Shown here piece after piece: positions 35,564-44,888 of a stretch of 64,000 bases of DNA; within the stretch, counting starts at the first letter, position 1, and the number at the start of each line of letters is the position of its first letter. The stretch covers positions 1 to 64,000 of the forward strand of contig NZ_PUJW01000023.1 in NCBI RefSeq assembly GCF_011189575.1. The letters run 5' to 3'. A program made the position numbers and the translations under genes. The notes beneath the pieces are model-generated. The model was not told the origin of the DNA. It did not search any database and saw only the letters and a list, made by a program, of their open reading frames with translations. Origin of the DNA: Photorhabdus cinerea (lineage in GTDB: Bacteria; Pseudomonadota; Gammaproteobacteria; Enterobacterales; Enterobacteriaceae).

Positions 35564-35869
35564 AATGATTATCTCCCTGAGAAATGCGCTGAATATATGG
35601 CAAAGAGGATTATACCGATAGCCGCTGCTTGTTGACAGAATTAAAAATAATGACATATTTCTGGCGGACTGAGTTAAACCCGCTATTTTGCCGTCAGTGA
35701 CTGCTCTATTTGGGAAATAAAATCTGACCTATTGTGAGAAGATTAATTCTTATCTAAAGCACCATCCGATTGATAGCGTAAATGTAAGTAAATATTGAGC
35801 ACGATGCTGAGGAGATTATTAGAATTGATTCAGCTTGTGTTGTTGACCTTAATAGTATAGGAACCCAGA
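35564..35869 (+). promoter_or_regulatory. engB-ppiA divergent region
   Basis: About 300 bases between divergent genes with no coding content. A TGTGA half-site at 35733-35737 has no good TCACA partner at the expected distance, so I do not call a CRP site although ppiA is CRP-controlled in E. coli. Promoters for both genes should lie here. Confidence 0.35.
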
Positions 35870-36439
35870 ATGTTTAAACGTATTTTAGTGACGCTTGTAA
35901 CTGCATGTTCTCTGAGCGCAATGGCACCTCTGGCTTTGGCTGCGGGTGAAACTCATGTAAAGCTGACGACAACAGAGGGTAATATTGAACTGGAATTAAA
36001 TAGTCAGAAAGCACCGATTACAACAAAAAACTTTATTGAATACGTTAATGAGGGTTATTACAACAATACAATTTTCCATCGGGTGATCCCAGGATTTATG
36101 GTTCAGGGTGGCGGTTTTACCAAAGACTTGCAGCAGAAAGCGACGAAAGCACCAATTAAAAATGAGGCAGATAATAAGCTGCGTAATTTACGTGGAACTA
36201 TCTCTATGGCGCGTACCGCCGATAAAGACAGTGCCACTAGCCAATTCTTTATCAATGTAGCGGATAATGCTTTTCTTGATCATGGTCAGCGTGATTTTGG
36301 TTATGCAGTATTTGGTAAGGTCGTAAAAGGTATGGACGTTGTAGATAAAATTTCTCAGGTGAAGACTGAAAATGTTGGTCCATATCAGAATGTACCAGTT
36401 AAACCCGTGGTTATCCTATCTGCTGAAATTATCCCCTGA
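35870..36439 (+). CDS. ppiA: Periplasmic peptidyl-prolyl isomerase A (cyclophilin)
   Basis: PpiA catalyses proline isomerisation in the periplasm. The 189-residue product has a signal peptide ending near LALAAG (about residue 25) and the cyclophilin core, with FHRVIPGFMVQGGG, ISMARTADKDSATSQFFIN and FGYAVFGKVVKGMDVV. Catalytic residues of the family are present. In E. coli fic and yhfG lie between ppiA and pabA. Here they are missing and a small exported protein gene takes their place. Confidence 0.96.
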   Translation: MFKRILVTLVTACSLSAMAPLALAAGETHVKLTTTEGNIELELNSQKAPITTKNFIEYVNEGYYNNTIFHRVIPGFMVQGGGFTKDLQQKATKAPIKNEADNKLRNLRGTISMARTADKDSATSQFFINVADNAFLDHGQRDFGYAVFGKVVKGMDVVDKISQVKTENVGPYQNVPVKPVVILSAEIIP

Positions 36440-36554
36440 TTTTTTTCTGAGACATGAACTATTACGGTGGTTGCGGCAGTTTTTAGTCTTTTGGTTAACT
36501 TACATCTGATTAAAAATGTGGCCTTCATTGAATGAATGAAGGCCGGTTTCGCCA

Positions 36555-36905
36555 TTATTCATACATCTTTTGGGTAAATTCTTTATTCACTTCGGTTCGT
36601 GGAAAATATCTATCTTTGTAGCACTTCTTCTCTTTACTCTCACAGTGTACGCTGTTACTTAAAGTGAAGGATGAAAAGTCAATATTTTTCCCATCACCAA
36701 ACTCTTTTTTCAGGTGCTCTGCTGCTTTTTTCCCTAAATATCTTTCGGTTAATTTTAGCGATACACTTTGTTGATCAGCGCAATATTTTCCTTTTTTATC
36801 ACAAATAACTCCTTTTTCCGGGAAGAAGATGTTGGCATTTTTAGTAACAGCCAGCGTGGGGAAGGACAGCAAAAGAAGAGATGCTATAATCAGTTTTGTC
36901 TTCAT
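36555..36905 (-). CDS. Small exported protein, YcgJ/Fels-1-like
   Basis: The 116-residue protein has a signal peptide (residues 1-19, ending in LA). Its mature part has four cysteines in two pairs (VICDKKGKYCADQ and HCESKEKKCYKDRYF) around a central LTERYLGKKAAEHL helix. The pattern resembles the YcgJ/Fels-1 prophage protein family, whose function is unknown. The cysteine pairs probably form disulfides in the periplasm. It is convergent with ppiA and divergent from pabA. Confidence 0.7.
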   Translation of the reverse strand: MKTKLIIASLLLLSFPTLAVTKNANIFFPEKGVICDKKGKYCADQQSVSLKLTERYLGKKAAEHLKKEFGDGKNIDFSSFTLSNSVHCESKEKKCYKDRYFPRTEVNKEFTQKMYE

Positions 36906-37147
36906 AACAGTTACCTTTACTTATGGAATATCAAAATAGAGCATATATTTTGTAGGTGCGAGGGTAAGTTGATTGAGGAAAAGATAGCCATTAATTTTGT
37001 TGTGCTATGCTACAAATATTGATGTGCTATGATAGCCGCCCCGTTGTCGTTAGGCCGTTTTACCTGAAAATCATGTTGTTCATGATAAATAAATTGCAGG
37101 AGTGGCAGGACAGCAAATACAGCGATAAATGAGTAGGATAGTCTCCT

Positions 37148-37723
37148 ATGTTATTAATAATAGATAACTACGATTCTTTTACATATAACTTATATCAATA
37201 CTTTTGTGAATTGGGAACAGATGTTTTAGTTAAGCGCAATGATGAATTACTGCTTGAGGATATTGAGAGATTGGCTCCCACTCATCTTGTTATTTCCCCA
37301 GGCCCCTGTACGCCAAATGAAGCAGGAATTTCTTTGACTGTGATTTCGCATTTTGCGGGGCAGTTGCCGATTTTGGGGGTTTGCCTTGGACATCAGGCAA
37401 TTGGACAAGCATTTGGTGCCAGTGTAGTAAAAGCCAGAGAAGTCATGCATGGGAAAACTTCTGCTATTCATCATAATCAGCAAGGTGTGTTTAAAGGTCT
37501 TAATCGGCCATTAACGGTTACCCGTTACCATTCATTGGTGATTGCTGCGGAAACATTACCTGCTTCATTTGAGGTTACTGCATGGAGCCAGCATGACGGC
37601 AATGTAGATGAAATCATGGGAATTCGTCACCGCACGTTGCCTCTGGAAGGTGTGCAGTTCCATCCAGAAAGCATTCTCAGCGAGCAAGGGCATCAGCTAC
37701 TGAGAAACTTCCTTAGATATTAA
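37148..37723 (+). CDS. pabA: Aminodeoxychorismate synthase glutaminase subunit PabA
   Basis: PabA supplies ammonia from glutamine to PabB for p-aminobenzoate and folate synthesis. The 191-residue class I glutamine amidotransferase has the nucleophile Cys79 in GVCLGHQAIG and the partner His-Glu in FHPESILSE. The stand-alone gene next to argD, away from trp genes, favours PabA over TrpG. Confidence 0.94.
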   Translation: MLLIIDNYDSFTYNLYQYFCELGTDVLVKRNDELLLEDIERLAPTHLVISPGPCTPNEAGISLTVISHFAGQLPILGVCLGHQAIGQAFGASVVKAREVMHGKTSAIHHNQQGVFKGLNRPLTVTRYHSLVIAAETLPASFEVTAWSQHDGNVDEIMGIRHRTLPLEGVQFHPESILSEQGHQLLRNFLRY

Positions 37724-37846
37724 CCAGATACCAATAATTTCTTCATTTATTCATCTTTTTCATTGGCCCATCTTTGATTTTTCATGCGTATTTTGTGATT
37801 ATATTTTCACTTTTAAATAATGTATATATAAAAATCGGGTGGGAAA

Positions 37847-39058
37847 ATGACAGAATATGCCGCAGTAAATAGAAATACCTACGATCAAGTCATGTTGCCA
37901 ATCTATTCACCGGCACAGTTTATACCGGTGAAAGGGCAAGGTAGTCGTGTATGGGATCAACAAGGGAAGGAATACATTGATTTTGCGGGTGGTATTGCTG
38001 TTATGGCTTTGGGACATTGTCACCCTGAGTTGGTTGATGTTTTGAAGCAGCAAGGGGAGAAACTTTGGCATATCAGTAATATTTTCACCAATGAACCGGC
38101 TTTAATACTGGCGCAGAAATTAATTGATGCTACGTTTGCTGAACGGGTATTTTTTGCTAATTCAGGTGCAGAAGCGAATGAAGCTGCATTTAAACTGGCT
38201 CGTCACTATGCAATTACCCGTCACAGCCCATATAAAACCAAAATTATTGCGTTCCATCAGGGATTTCATGGTCGTACCCTTTTTACTGTCTCTGTTGGTG
38301 GTCAGCCAAAATATGCTGATGGTTTTGGGCCAAAACCCGCAGATATTATTCATGTGCCTTTTAATGACTTAGAGGCGGTAAAGGCAGTCATGGATGACCA
38401 TACTTGTGCTGTTGTATTGGAACCTGTTCAGGGAGAAGGGGGAGTAACTCCTGCAACATCTGCGTTTATTCATGGGGTGCGTGAGCTTTGTGATAAGCAT
38501 CAGGTGCTGCTGGTGTTTGACGAAGTACAAAGTGGGATGGGACGTACCGGCAAACTGTTTTCTTATATGTATTATGATGTTGCACCGGATATTATCACCA
38601 CAGCGAAAGCACTAGGAAATGGTTTTCCTGTCAGTGCTATGCTGACCACCGCGAATATTGCCTCAGTTATGGTGCCGGGAACTCACGGTACGACTTACGG
38701 TGGTAATCCGCTGGCTTGTGCAGTTGCAAATGTTGCGTTTGATATTATTAATACACCAGAGGTTCTGGATGGGGTTGAAAAACGTCACAATTTAATTGTG
38801 AATTTTTTGAACGGTATTAATCAGCAATATTCCGTATTTGGTGAGATCCGTGGAAAAGGATTACTGATTGGTGCGGAACTAAAAGGGCAGTATCTGGGGA
38901 AATCTAAAGATATCCTGCAACTGGCTGCTGAAAATGGGTTGATGTTACTGAGTGCTGGCAGTGATGTACTGCGTTTCACACCTTCGTTGATTATCAATGA
39001 AGAAGAGATTGCCCAGGGAATGGAACGGTTGGAAAAGACGATTAGCCAGTTGGTATAA
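37847..39058 (+). CDS. argD: Acetylornithine/succinyldiaminopimelate aminotransferase
   Basis: ArgD is a PLP enzyme of arginine and lysine biosynthesis. The 403-residue product shows DFAGGIAVMALGHCHPE near the start, the glycine-rich FFANSGAEANEAAFKLA, the cofactor-binding LVFDEVQSGMGRTG and the Schiff-base lysine in TTAKALGNGFP. It lies between pabA and crp. The yhfK gene found between them in E. coli is absent. Confidence 0.96.
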   Translation: MTEYAAVNRNTYDQVMLPIYSPAQFIPVKGQGSRVWDQQGKEYIDFAGGIAVMALGHCHPELVDVLKQQGEKLWHISNIFTNEPALILAQKLIDATFAERVFFANSGAEANEAAFKLARHYAITRHSPYKTKIIAFHQGFHGRTLFTVSVGGQPKYADGFGPKPADIIHVPFNDLEAVKAVMDDHTCAVVLEPVQGEGGVTPATSAFIHGVRELCDKHQVLLVFDEVQSGMGRTGKLFSYMYYDVAPDIITTAKALGNGFPVSAMLTTANIASVMVPGTHGTTYGGNPLACAVANVAFDIINTPEVLDGVEKRHNLIVNFLNGINQQYSVFGEIRGKGLLIGAELKGQYLGKSKDILQLAAENGLMLLSAGSDVLRFTPSLIINEEEIAQGMERLEKTISQLV

Positions 39059-39067
39059 CGAGTACAA

Positions 39068-39098
39068 GAAAAATCAGCGCAAATATAATGCGCTGATT
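39068..39098 (-). terminator. Terminator between argD and crp
   Basis: A 10-base-pair stem (39072-39081 with 39089-39098, AATCAGCGCA/TGCGCTGATT) sits between the two convergent stops. On the minus strand it is followed by TTTTTC, so it fits best as the crp terminator and may also stop argD transcripts. Confidence 0.8.
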
Positions 39099-39107
39099 CA
39101 TCAGGTA

Positions 39108-39740
39108 TTAACGTGTACCGTAAACAACAATTGTTTTGCCGTGTGCGGAGATCAGGTTTTGATCTTCCAGCATTTTCAGGATACGACCAACCGTTTCACG
39201 GGAACAGCCAACAATTTGGCCAATTTCCTGACGTGTGATTTTGATTTGCATCCCATCCGGGTGGGTCATAGCATCTGGTTGTTTTGCCAGATTCAGCAAG
39301 GTCTGAGCAATACGGCCGGTAACATCCAGAAAGGCTAGATTACCGACTTTCTCAGAAGTCGTTTGCAAACGGCTTGCCATTTGGGCAGATAAACGCATTA
39401 GAATATCCGGGTTTACCTGAATCAGTTGGCGGAATTTTTTATAGGAAATTTCAGCCACTTCACAGGCACTTTTAGCCCGTACCCAGGCTGTACGCTCTTG
39501 CCCTTCTTCAAATAATCCAAGTTCGCCAATGAAATCTCCCTGATTTAAATAGGAGAGGATCATCTCTTTGCCTTCTTCATCTTTAATCAAAACTGCAACA
39601 GAGCCTTTTACGATGTAGTAAAGCGTCTCTGCTTTTTCGCCTTGATGAATAAGCGTGCTTTTAGATGGATATTTATGAATATGGCAGTGTGACAAAAACC
39701 ATTCAAGAGTGGGGTCTGTTTGTGGCTTGCCGAGAACCAT
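39108..39740 (-). CDS. crp: cAMP receptor protein CRP
   Basis: CRP is the global carbon-catabolite regulator. From the ATG at 39740 the product is 210 residues and nearly identical to E. coli CRP: cAMP pocket GELGLFEEGQERTAWVRA, hinge, and recognition helix in VGCSRETVGRILKML. An upstream in-frame ATG at 39749 abuts the ribosome site GAGG, so the shorter start is preferred. Confidence 0.99.
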   Translation of the reverse strand: MVLGKPQTDPTLEWFLSHCHIHKYPSKSTLIHQGEKAETLYYIVKGSVAVLIKDEEGKEMILSYLNQGDFIGELGLFEEGQERTAWVRAKSACEVAEISYKKFRQLIQVNPDILMRLSAQMASRLQTTSEKVGNLAFLDVTGRIAQTLLNLAKQPDAMTHPDGMQIKITRQEIGQIVGCSRETVGRILKMLEDQNLISAHGKTIVVYGTR

Positions 39741-40061
39741 TCGCTTCATCCTCTGTTGTTATCGCTGCCTAAATAACATGAGAATCTAAAAATTTCTCAT
39801 CAGGCTGGCTTATAAAGACACTAGCTTAACATATTAGTTTGTTGAAAAACCGACAGGTGAAAGTTTTATATAGGTTATCTGAAATTTGAACCCTGAGTAT
39901 TGATCCTAACCTAATATATACCTGACCTGCTTCTGTTTGTAGCACAGGAAAAGGTTTCTGTCTTGTCTTGTATTGTTTCAGCATAATGAACTGAGCATTA
40001 GATTGCCAGTTTAATACCGAAAGGGTAGGCTTTAATGCAAAAAATGGTTTAAGGGGGGATT
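39741..40061 (-). promoter_or_regulatory. crp-yhfA divergent region
   Basis: About 320 bases between divergent genes, with no coding content. In E. coli crp has a long leader and autoregulatory CRP sites here. I cannot find a good TGTGA-N6-TCACA match by eye. Confidence 0.4.
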
Positions 40062-40469
40062 ATGCAAGCGCGGGTAAAATGGGTTGAAGGGTTATCTCTT
40101 TTGGGGGAGTCGTCTTCGGGTCATCAGATAATGATGGATGGAAATGCCGGCGATAAGGCACCAAGCCCAATGGAAATGGTATTAATGGCAGCCGGTGGTT
40201 GCAGTACGATTGATGTTGTTTCTATTTTGCAGAAAGGTAGATATGACGTAATAGATTGTGAGGTAAAATTAACTTCCCGCCGTCGTGAAGAAGCGCCACG
40301 CTTGTTTACTCATATTAATCTGCATTTCATTGTGACAGGCAAAGATTTAACAGATAAAGCGGTTGAACGTGCAGTTATACTTTCCGCAGAAAAATATTGC
40401 TCTGTTTCGTTGATGCTGGGCAAGTCAGTTGAAATCACCCACAGTTTTGAAATTAAAGATGCAGATTAA
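40062..40469 (+). CDS. yhfA: OsmC-family protein YhfA
   Basis: The 135-residue protein is an OsmC/Ohr-type family member with SPMEMVLMAAGGCSTIDVV near residues 35-53 and a second conserved cysteine in AEKYCSVSLML. This cysteine pair is the peroxidase-type centre of the family, although the physiological role of YhfA is unknown. It is divergent from crp, as in E. coli. Confidence 0.92.
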   Translation: MQARVKWVEGLSLLGESSSGHQIMMDGNAGDKAPSPMEMVLMAAGGCSTIDVVSILQKGRYDVIDCEVKLTSRRREEAPRLFTHINLHFIVTGKDLTDKAVERAVILSAEKYCSVSLMLGKSVEITHSFEIKDAD

Positions 40470-40499
40470 GATATTATTTATTGATTAAAAAATAACGGC

Positions 40500-40532
40500 A
40501 GGTAACTAACATTTCAGTTACCTGTTTTATTA
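40500..40532 (+). terminator. Terminator after yhfA
   Basis: CAGGTAACT (40500-40508) pairs with AGTTACCTG (40517-40525), followed by TTTTATT. It lies 30 bases after yhfA. Confidence 0.82.
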
Positions 40533-40594
40533 ACTGAATAATGTAAAGATGTGAATTCAGAGACTGGATTTTTTACATTTATCCCAGGTTCTGA

Positions 40595-41464
40595 TCAGCA
40601 AATCTTTTCCCCTTCCAGCAATCGTTGTACTAATGGCGTCATAATTAATTCCATTGCTAATCCCATTTTTCCGCCTGGAACCACAATGGTGTTAATACTG
40701 GAAACGAATGAGCCTTGTAGCATTGATAACAGGTACGGGAAATCAATCTGAGTCAGATCACGGAAACGGATTACAATGAAACTTTCATCCAGTGATGGAA
40801 TGGCTTTGGCTGAAAAGGGGTTGGAGGTATCAACGGTAGGGACACGTTGAAAGTTGATATGTGTTCGCGAAAATTGTGGCGTAATGTAATTGATATAATC
40901 ATCCATAGAACGAACAACGGAATCCATCACCGCTTCTTGTGAATGTCCTCGTTCCCCGGTATCACGAATAAGTTTCTGTATCCATTCAAGGTTGACAATC
41001 GGCACTACTCCTACCAGCAGATCGACATGGCTGGCAACGTTATGTTGTGGTGTTACAACGCCACCATGTAGACCTTCATAGAACAGCACATCGGTTTGCT
41101 TGGGTAAGGATGCCCATGGAGTAAATGTACCGGGTAGCTGGTTGTAAGGAACGGCATCGTCATAAGTATGAAGATATTTCCGACGACGACCTTCACCCGT
41201 TTCACCATAGTCAATCATGGTTTTTTCCAGCATGCCAAAATCATTGGCTTCTGGCCCAAAGTAACTGATATGTCTGCCTTGTTCTTTGGCTTTACGAATT
41301 GCTGCATCCATTTCAGGGCGGGTGTAACGGTGGAAACTGTCTCCTTCTATTTGTGCCGCACTGATGTTAAGTTGCTGGAAAATTTTACGGAAAGCTAAAC
41401 TCGTTGTTGTTGTTCCGGCCCCACTGGAGCCGGTAATAGCGATAATCGGATGTTTGGCTGACAT
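40595..41464 (-). CDS. prkB: Phosphoribulokinase-like protein PrkB
   Basis: The 289-residue P-loop kinase has Walker A GSSGAGTTTT near residues 12-21 and the family stretch IEGDSFHRYTRPEMD. It resembles phosphoribulokinase, but no Calvin-cycle enzyme is encoded nearby, and the true substrate in enteric bacteria is unsettled. It lies downstream of yheT-yheU, as in E. coli. Confidence 0.93.
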   Translation of the reverse strand: MSAKHPIIAITGSSGAGTTTTSLAFRKIFQQLNISAAQIEGDSFHRYTRPEMDAAIRKAKEQGRHISYFGPEANDFGMLEKTMIDYGETGEGRRRKYLHTYDDAVPYNQLPGTFTPWASLPKQTDVLFYEGLHGGVVTPQHNVASHVDLLVGVVPIVNLEWIQKLIRDTGERGHSQEAVMDSVVRSMDDYINYITPQFSRTHINFQRVPTVDTSNPFSAKAIPSLDESFIVIRFRDLTQIDFPYLLSMLQGSFVSSINTIVVPGGKMGLAMELIMTPLVQRLLEGEKIC

Positions 41465-41484
41465 AAACAGTAAACTCCATAGTA

Positions 41485-41703
41485 TTAAAAATGGAACATT
41501 TCTTTCGGCATAATATTGATGCTTTCATGCAGTTCAGACCACACCAGCATAACATCCCCTCGTTCTAACTGACGGCGTATGTCAGCGACTTTCTGCTCAA
41601 GCGATTTTTCATGTTCGCCATAGTCAGTACCTTCCCGCAGGACAAAGCTCTCTATCAAATTTAGCAAAGTTTCTGGTTCCAGTTGTTGCCATGGAATAAT
41701 CAT
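41485..41703 (-). CDS. yheU: YheU family protein
   Basis: From the ATG at 41703 the product has 72 residues starting MIIPWQQLEPETLLNLIESF, the same length as E. coli YheU. The function is unknown. The start overlaps the yheT stop by four bases (ATGA), so the pair is probably co-translated. Confidence 0.92.
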   Translation of the reverse strand: MIIPWQQLEPETLLNLIESFVLREGTDYGEHEKSLEQKVADIRRQLERGDVMLVWSELHESINIMPKEMFHF

Positions 41704-42680
41704 TGCGGTTGCTCCAGATAAGATGACAGCCAGCTTGGAATACGTTGTTCCAGCCACATTTGTGGTTTCTTCAGTGAACCACTGACAAAGCCGACGTGTC
41801 CACCATGTTCTGTCATTTGATACTCAATATTCTTAGGCAGAGTTTTGAGATCAGGGACGACTTCCGGAGACATAAAGGGATCGTCTTTGGCATGAATAAT
41901 CAGCAGTGGCACAGTAATGTCAGGCAGACGTGGCAGTGCACTGCACTGGCGATAGTAGTCTACTGCATCTTTAAAATTGTGGATTTTTGCGGTTACAATT
42001 TCATCAAATTCCCGAATACGTTTCAATCTTTTTACCTGAGATAGATTGATTGGCAATGAATTTGGGTAGCGTAGCAATTTGCGAGTAATATTACGTTTCA
42101 GGCTGTTAAGCAGATAGCGCTCATAAACTTGGGAAAATCCTCTTTCTATCCGGTTGGAGCAGGCTTCCAGCATCAGAGGAGCGGAGACAACGACTGCGGC
42201 ATTGACTTGAGCATTTGTTTTTTCTTCTGCCAAATAACAGGCCAGTACATTACCACCAATTGAATAACCCACAGCTGAGGTTGGTACATCACCGTAGGTC
42301 TGTTTCAACCAGTTTAAAAAATAACGGGCATCGTTTGTTTCGCCTGAGTGATAGAGACGTTTCTGGCGGTTTGGTTCACCACTGCACCCACGGAAGTGCA
42401 TAACAACACCAAGCCAGCCTTTTTTCTGACAGATATGGAGCAAGCCGTTGGCGTAAGGGCTATTGAAACTGCCCTCCAGCCCATGAAACAGGATCAACCG
42501 TGGCTTGTGGGTCGCAGTTGTTGGATCTTCACTCCATGCCAGGTCAACAAAATCGTTATCTGGCAGATTAAGTCGTTGCCAGTAGGGTTGCAATGTAGGA
42601 TACCACCGCATCAAACGCGGAAGTAATGTTTGCAAATGTGGATTACTGGCTCCGGTTAGAGGACGAAAGATATCAGACAT
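41700..42680 (-). CDS. yheT: Alpha/beta hydrolase YheT
   Basis: The 326-residue protein has the hydrolase features LILFHGLEGSFNSPYANG, the nucleophile elbow GYSIGGN and a late HGGHVGFVSG with the catalytic histidine. Substrate unknown. In E. coli yheS lies directly on its other side. Here about 10 kb of accessory DNA separates them. Confidence 0.94.
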   Translation of the reverse strand: MSDIFRPLTGASNPHLQTLLPRLMRWYPTLQPYWQRLNLPDNDFVDLAWSEDPTTATHKPRLILFHGLEGSFNSPYANGLLHICQKKGWLGVVMHFRGCSGEPNRQKRLYHSGETNDARYFLNWLKQTYGDVPTSAVGYSIGGNVLACYLAEEKTNAQVNAAVVVSAPLMLEACSNRIERGFSQVYERYLLNSLKRNITRKLLRYPNSLPINLSQVKRLKRIREFDEIVTAKIHNFKDAVDYYRQCSALPRLPDITVPLLIIHAKDDPFMSPEVVPDLKTLPKNIEYQMTEHGGHVGFVSGSLKKPQMWLEQRIPSWLSSYLEQPQ

Positions 42681-42782
42681 AACGGTTCCGATTTAATGAT
42701 TAGTTATATTGTATGATGAATAACATACTGATATTTTCTGTGAAAGGGAAACGCCATTATTCAGGATGAAAGGTAACTATTC

Positions 42783-43391
42783 ATGACAGCAAGCCTGATT
42801 TTTTCATTAACAACTTTTTTGTTTATTTCTTCCATTACGCCTGGTCCAAACAACATGTTGCTGACGTCATCGGGCGCTAATTTTGGTGTTATTCGCTCTT
42901 TGGGACTGATATTCGGTATTCTTCTGGGAATGCAGACTATTTTGTATTTGGCAGCGTTCGGTATAGCTGCGTTACTATTGGTTTATCCAGCTATTCACAC
43001 GATAATGAAAATTGCGGGTAGCCTCTATTTGCTGTGGTTGGCATGGAAAACGGTAACCGCCAGTTACCGGCGTCTGGATACCAAAGGTAGCGCTGTTATA
43101 AAGCCGGTGCGGTGGTATCAGGGCTGGTTATTGCAGTTCCTGAATCCTAAAGCCTGGTTAATGGGATTAGGATCGGTTGGCAGTTACAGTATTGCTGGTG
43201 AACAGTATCTCTATTCCATCATCGTTATTAGTGGCGCAATGGTATTAATAAGTTTCCTGAGCAGTATCGTGTGGGCGGGTTTTGGTTCGTTGATTGGAAC
43301 ATTACTTCGTAGTCGTAATGCTTGGTTTATTTTCAATATCATGATGGGAATATTGACGGCAGCTTGTGTGCCATTGATTTGGATTGGGTAA
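42783..43391 (+). CDS. LysE/RhtB-family amino-acid exporter
   Basis: The 202-residue protein has six predicted membrane segments and the family signature SSITPGPNNMLLTSSGANFG near residues 16-35, with FLNPKAWLMGLG in the middle. Members export amino acids such as lysine, threonine or homoserine. The substrate cannot be told from the sequence. It converges with murP with a 15-base gap. Confidence 0.92.
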   Translation: MTASLIFSLTTFLFISSITPGPNNMLLTSSGANFGVIRSLGLIFGILLGMQTILYLAAFGIAALLLVYPAIHTIMKIAGSLYLLWLAWKTVTASYRRLDTKGSAVIKPVRWYQGWLLQFLNPKAWLMGLGSVGSYSIAGEQYLYSIIVISGAMVLISFLSSIVWAGFGSLIGTLLRSRNAWFIFNIMMGILTAACVPLIWIG

Positions 43392-43406
43392 TTCAATCCA
43401 TTAATT

Positions 43407-44858
43407 CTAGGTTAAATTGACATTTTTACAGCCAAATAGCAGCGTCAGTACAAAACCACTGAGATAAGCAACCATCAGCCCCGCTGCATAAATTGCCATG
43501 CCGACAAAAATTCCGTTGTTGGAGGTCATCAACGGCAGTGCGACCAATCCAGATGGACCAAAAACCGTATTCAGTCCAATGGGTAAACCTAAATAAGCGA
43601 CCAGACCGATAAAGAAACCACCGGCAGCGCCTCCTAGGCAAGCGGTAATAAAAGGTTTGATTCGTGGCAGTGTTACCCCGTAAATCAACGGCTCACCGAT
43701 ACCGAGAAAGCCTGGAATAATGGCGCCTTTTATTTGAGTACGTAGCAGAGAATCTTTTTTAGCTTTTATATACAGCGCCAGTGCAGCGCCAACTTGTCCA
43801 CCTCCTGCCATGGCAAGGATTGGGAACAGAGAATTAAAGCCCTGTGCATCCATAAGCGCGAAATAGACCGGAACAAACCCCTGATGAACACCAAACATCA
43901 CAGCGAGTAGAAACAGCCCTGCCAATATCGCTGTGCCAAAAGGATTACCGTTGAGATGAAGGAACAACCATGACATGCCGTTAAACAGATAACTTCCCAG
44001 CGGCATGATAAGGATAAAGGCAATGGCTCCCATAATCAGCAGGGTGATCGCGGAAGTGAGGATCATATCCAGATTGTCTGGAATGACCTTACGAACCTGT
44101 CGTTCTACCCATGCTCCCAGAATAGCGGCGATCAGAACGCCGATAATATTACCGCGTGGATCGATACTGTAACCAAAGAAAGTGGAAATGCCGGAGTAGA
44201 ACCCGCTAGTGGCATCCGGGTTATAGCCCAGCACAAACAACGAGGCGATAATCGCGCCGTTTATGCCAGAACCACCAAAGGCTTTTTGCGCGTTATAGCC
44301 AATCAAAATACTAAGGAAGCTGAACATTCCCTTACTGAACACTTTCATATAGCCGATGATTTCAACCAAAACAGAGTTAGGGTGTTCAACGCCCTGAATG
44401 GCTATCTGTTCAAGTAAGGTGGCAACGCCCAGAAGTAGACCGACGGCAATAAAACCGGGGATAAGTGGGGTAAAAATAGTGGCAAATTTCGTCAGGAATT
44501 TATGTATAGCACTAACTTGTTTCTCTTTAAGCTGCTTTTTATTAGCGGAGGCAATATTGGTTAAATCAGCGCTATCCTGTTCTGATTGTTGTGGATGGTC
44601 GGAAGATTCCAGCAGTTTGTTCATTATGTCAGCCGCAGTTTGAGCTTTTCCTGGTCCAAGTACGATTTGACACTGATTATCGCTTTCAATAATACCCAGC
44701 ACACTGGGGATCTGTTTCAGTGCGGCTTTATCCACTTGAGTATGATCACGCAGGGTTAGTCGTAGGCGAGTCATACAGTTGCCACATTGGATAACATTAT
44801 CTGCATTGCCGATAGCTTTAAGGATCTGAACAACTATTACCTGATTAATCTTAGCCAT
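43407..44858 (-). CDS. murP: PTS N-acetylmuramic acid transporter, EIIBC
   Basis: MurP imports N-acetylmuramic acid and phosphorylates it to MurNAc 6-phosphate. The 483 residues hold an N-terminal EIIB domain with the phosphocysteine in CGNCMTRLRL (Cys28), a linker at about 85-115 and a multi-pass EIIC domain with the conserved PGFLGIGEPLIYGVTLPR. No EIIA is attached, so it should use the glucose EIIA as in E. coli. It is downstream of murQ by 30 bases. The E. coli order is also murQ then murP. Confidence 0.93.
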   Translation of the reverse strand: MAKINQVIVVQILKAIGNADNVIQCGNCMTRLRLTLRDHTQVDKAALKQIPSVLGIIESDNQCQIVLGPGKAQTAADIMNKLLESSDHPQQSEQDSADLTNIASANKKQLKEKQVSAIHKFLTKFATIFTPLIPGFIAVGLLLGVATLLEQIAIQGVEHPNSVLVEIIGYMKVFSKGMFSFLSILIGYNAQKAFGGSGINGAIIASLFVLGYNPDATSGFYSGISTFFGYSIDPRGNIIGVLIAAILGAWVERQVRKVIPDNLDMILTSAITLLIMGAIAFILIMPLGSYLFNGMSWLFLHLNGNPFGTAILAGLFLLAVMFGVHQGFVPVYFALMDAQGFNSLFPILAMAGGGQVGAALALYIKAKKDSLLRTQIKGAIIPGFLGIGEPLIYGVTLPRIKPFITACLGGAAGGFFIGLVAYLGLPIGLNTVFGPSGLVALPLMTSNNGIFVGMAIYAAGLMVAYLSGFVLTLLFGCKNVNLT

Positions 44859-44888
44859 CTTATTTATTCCTTCACGGAAGAGAGTTTG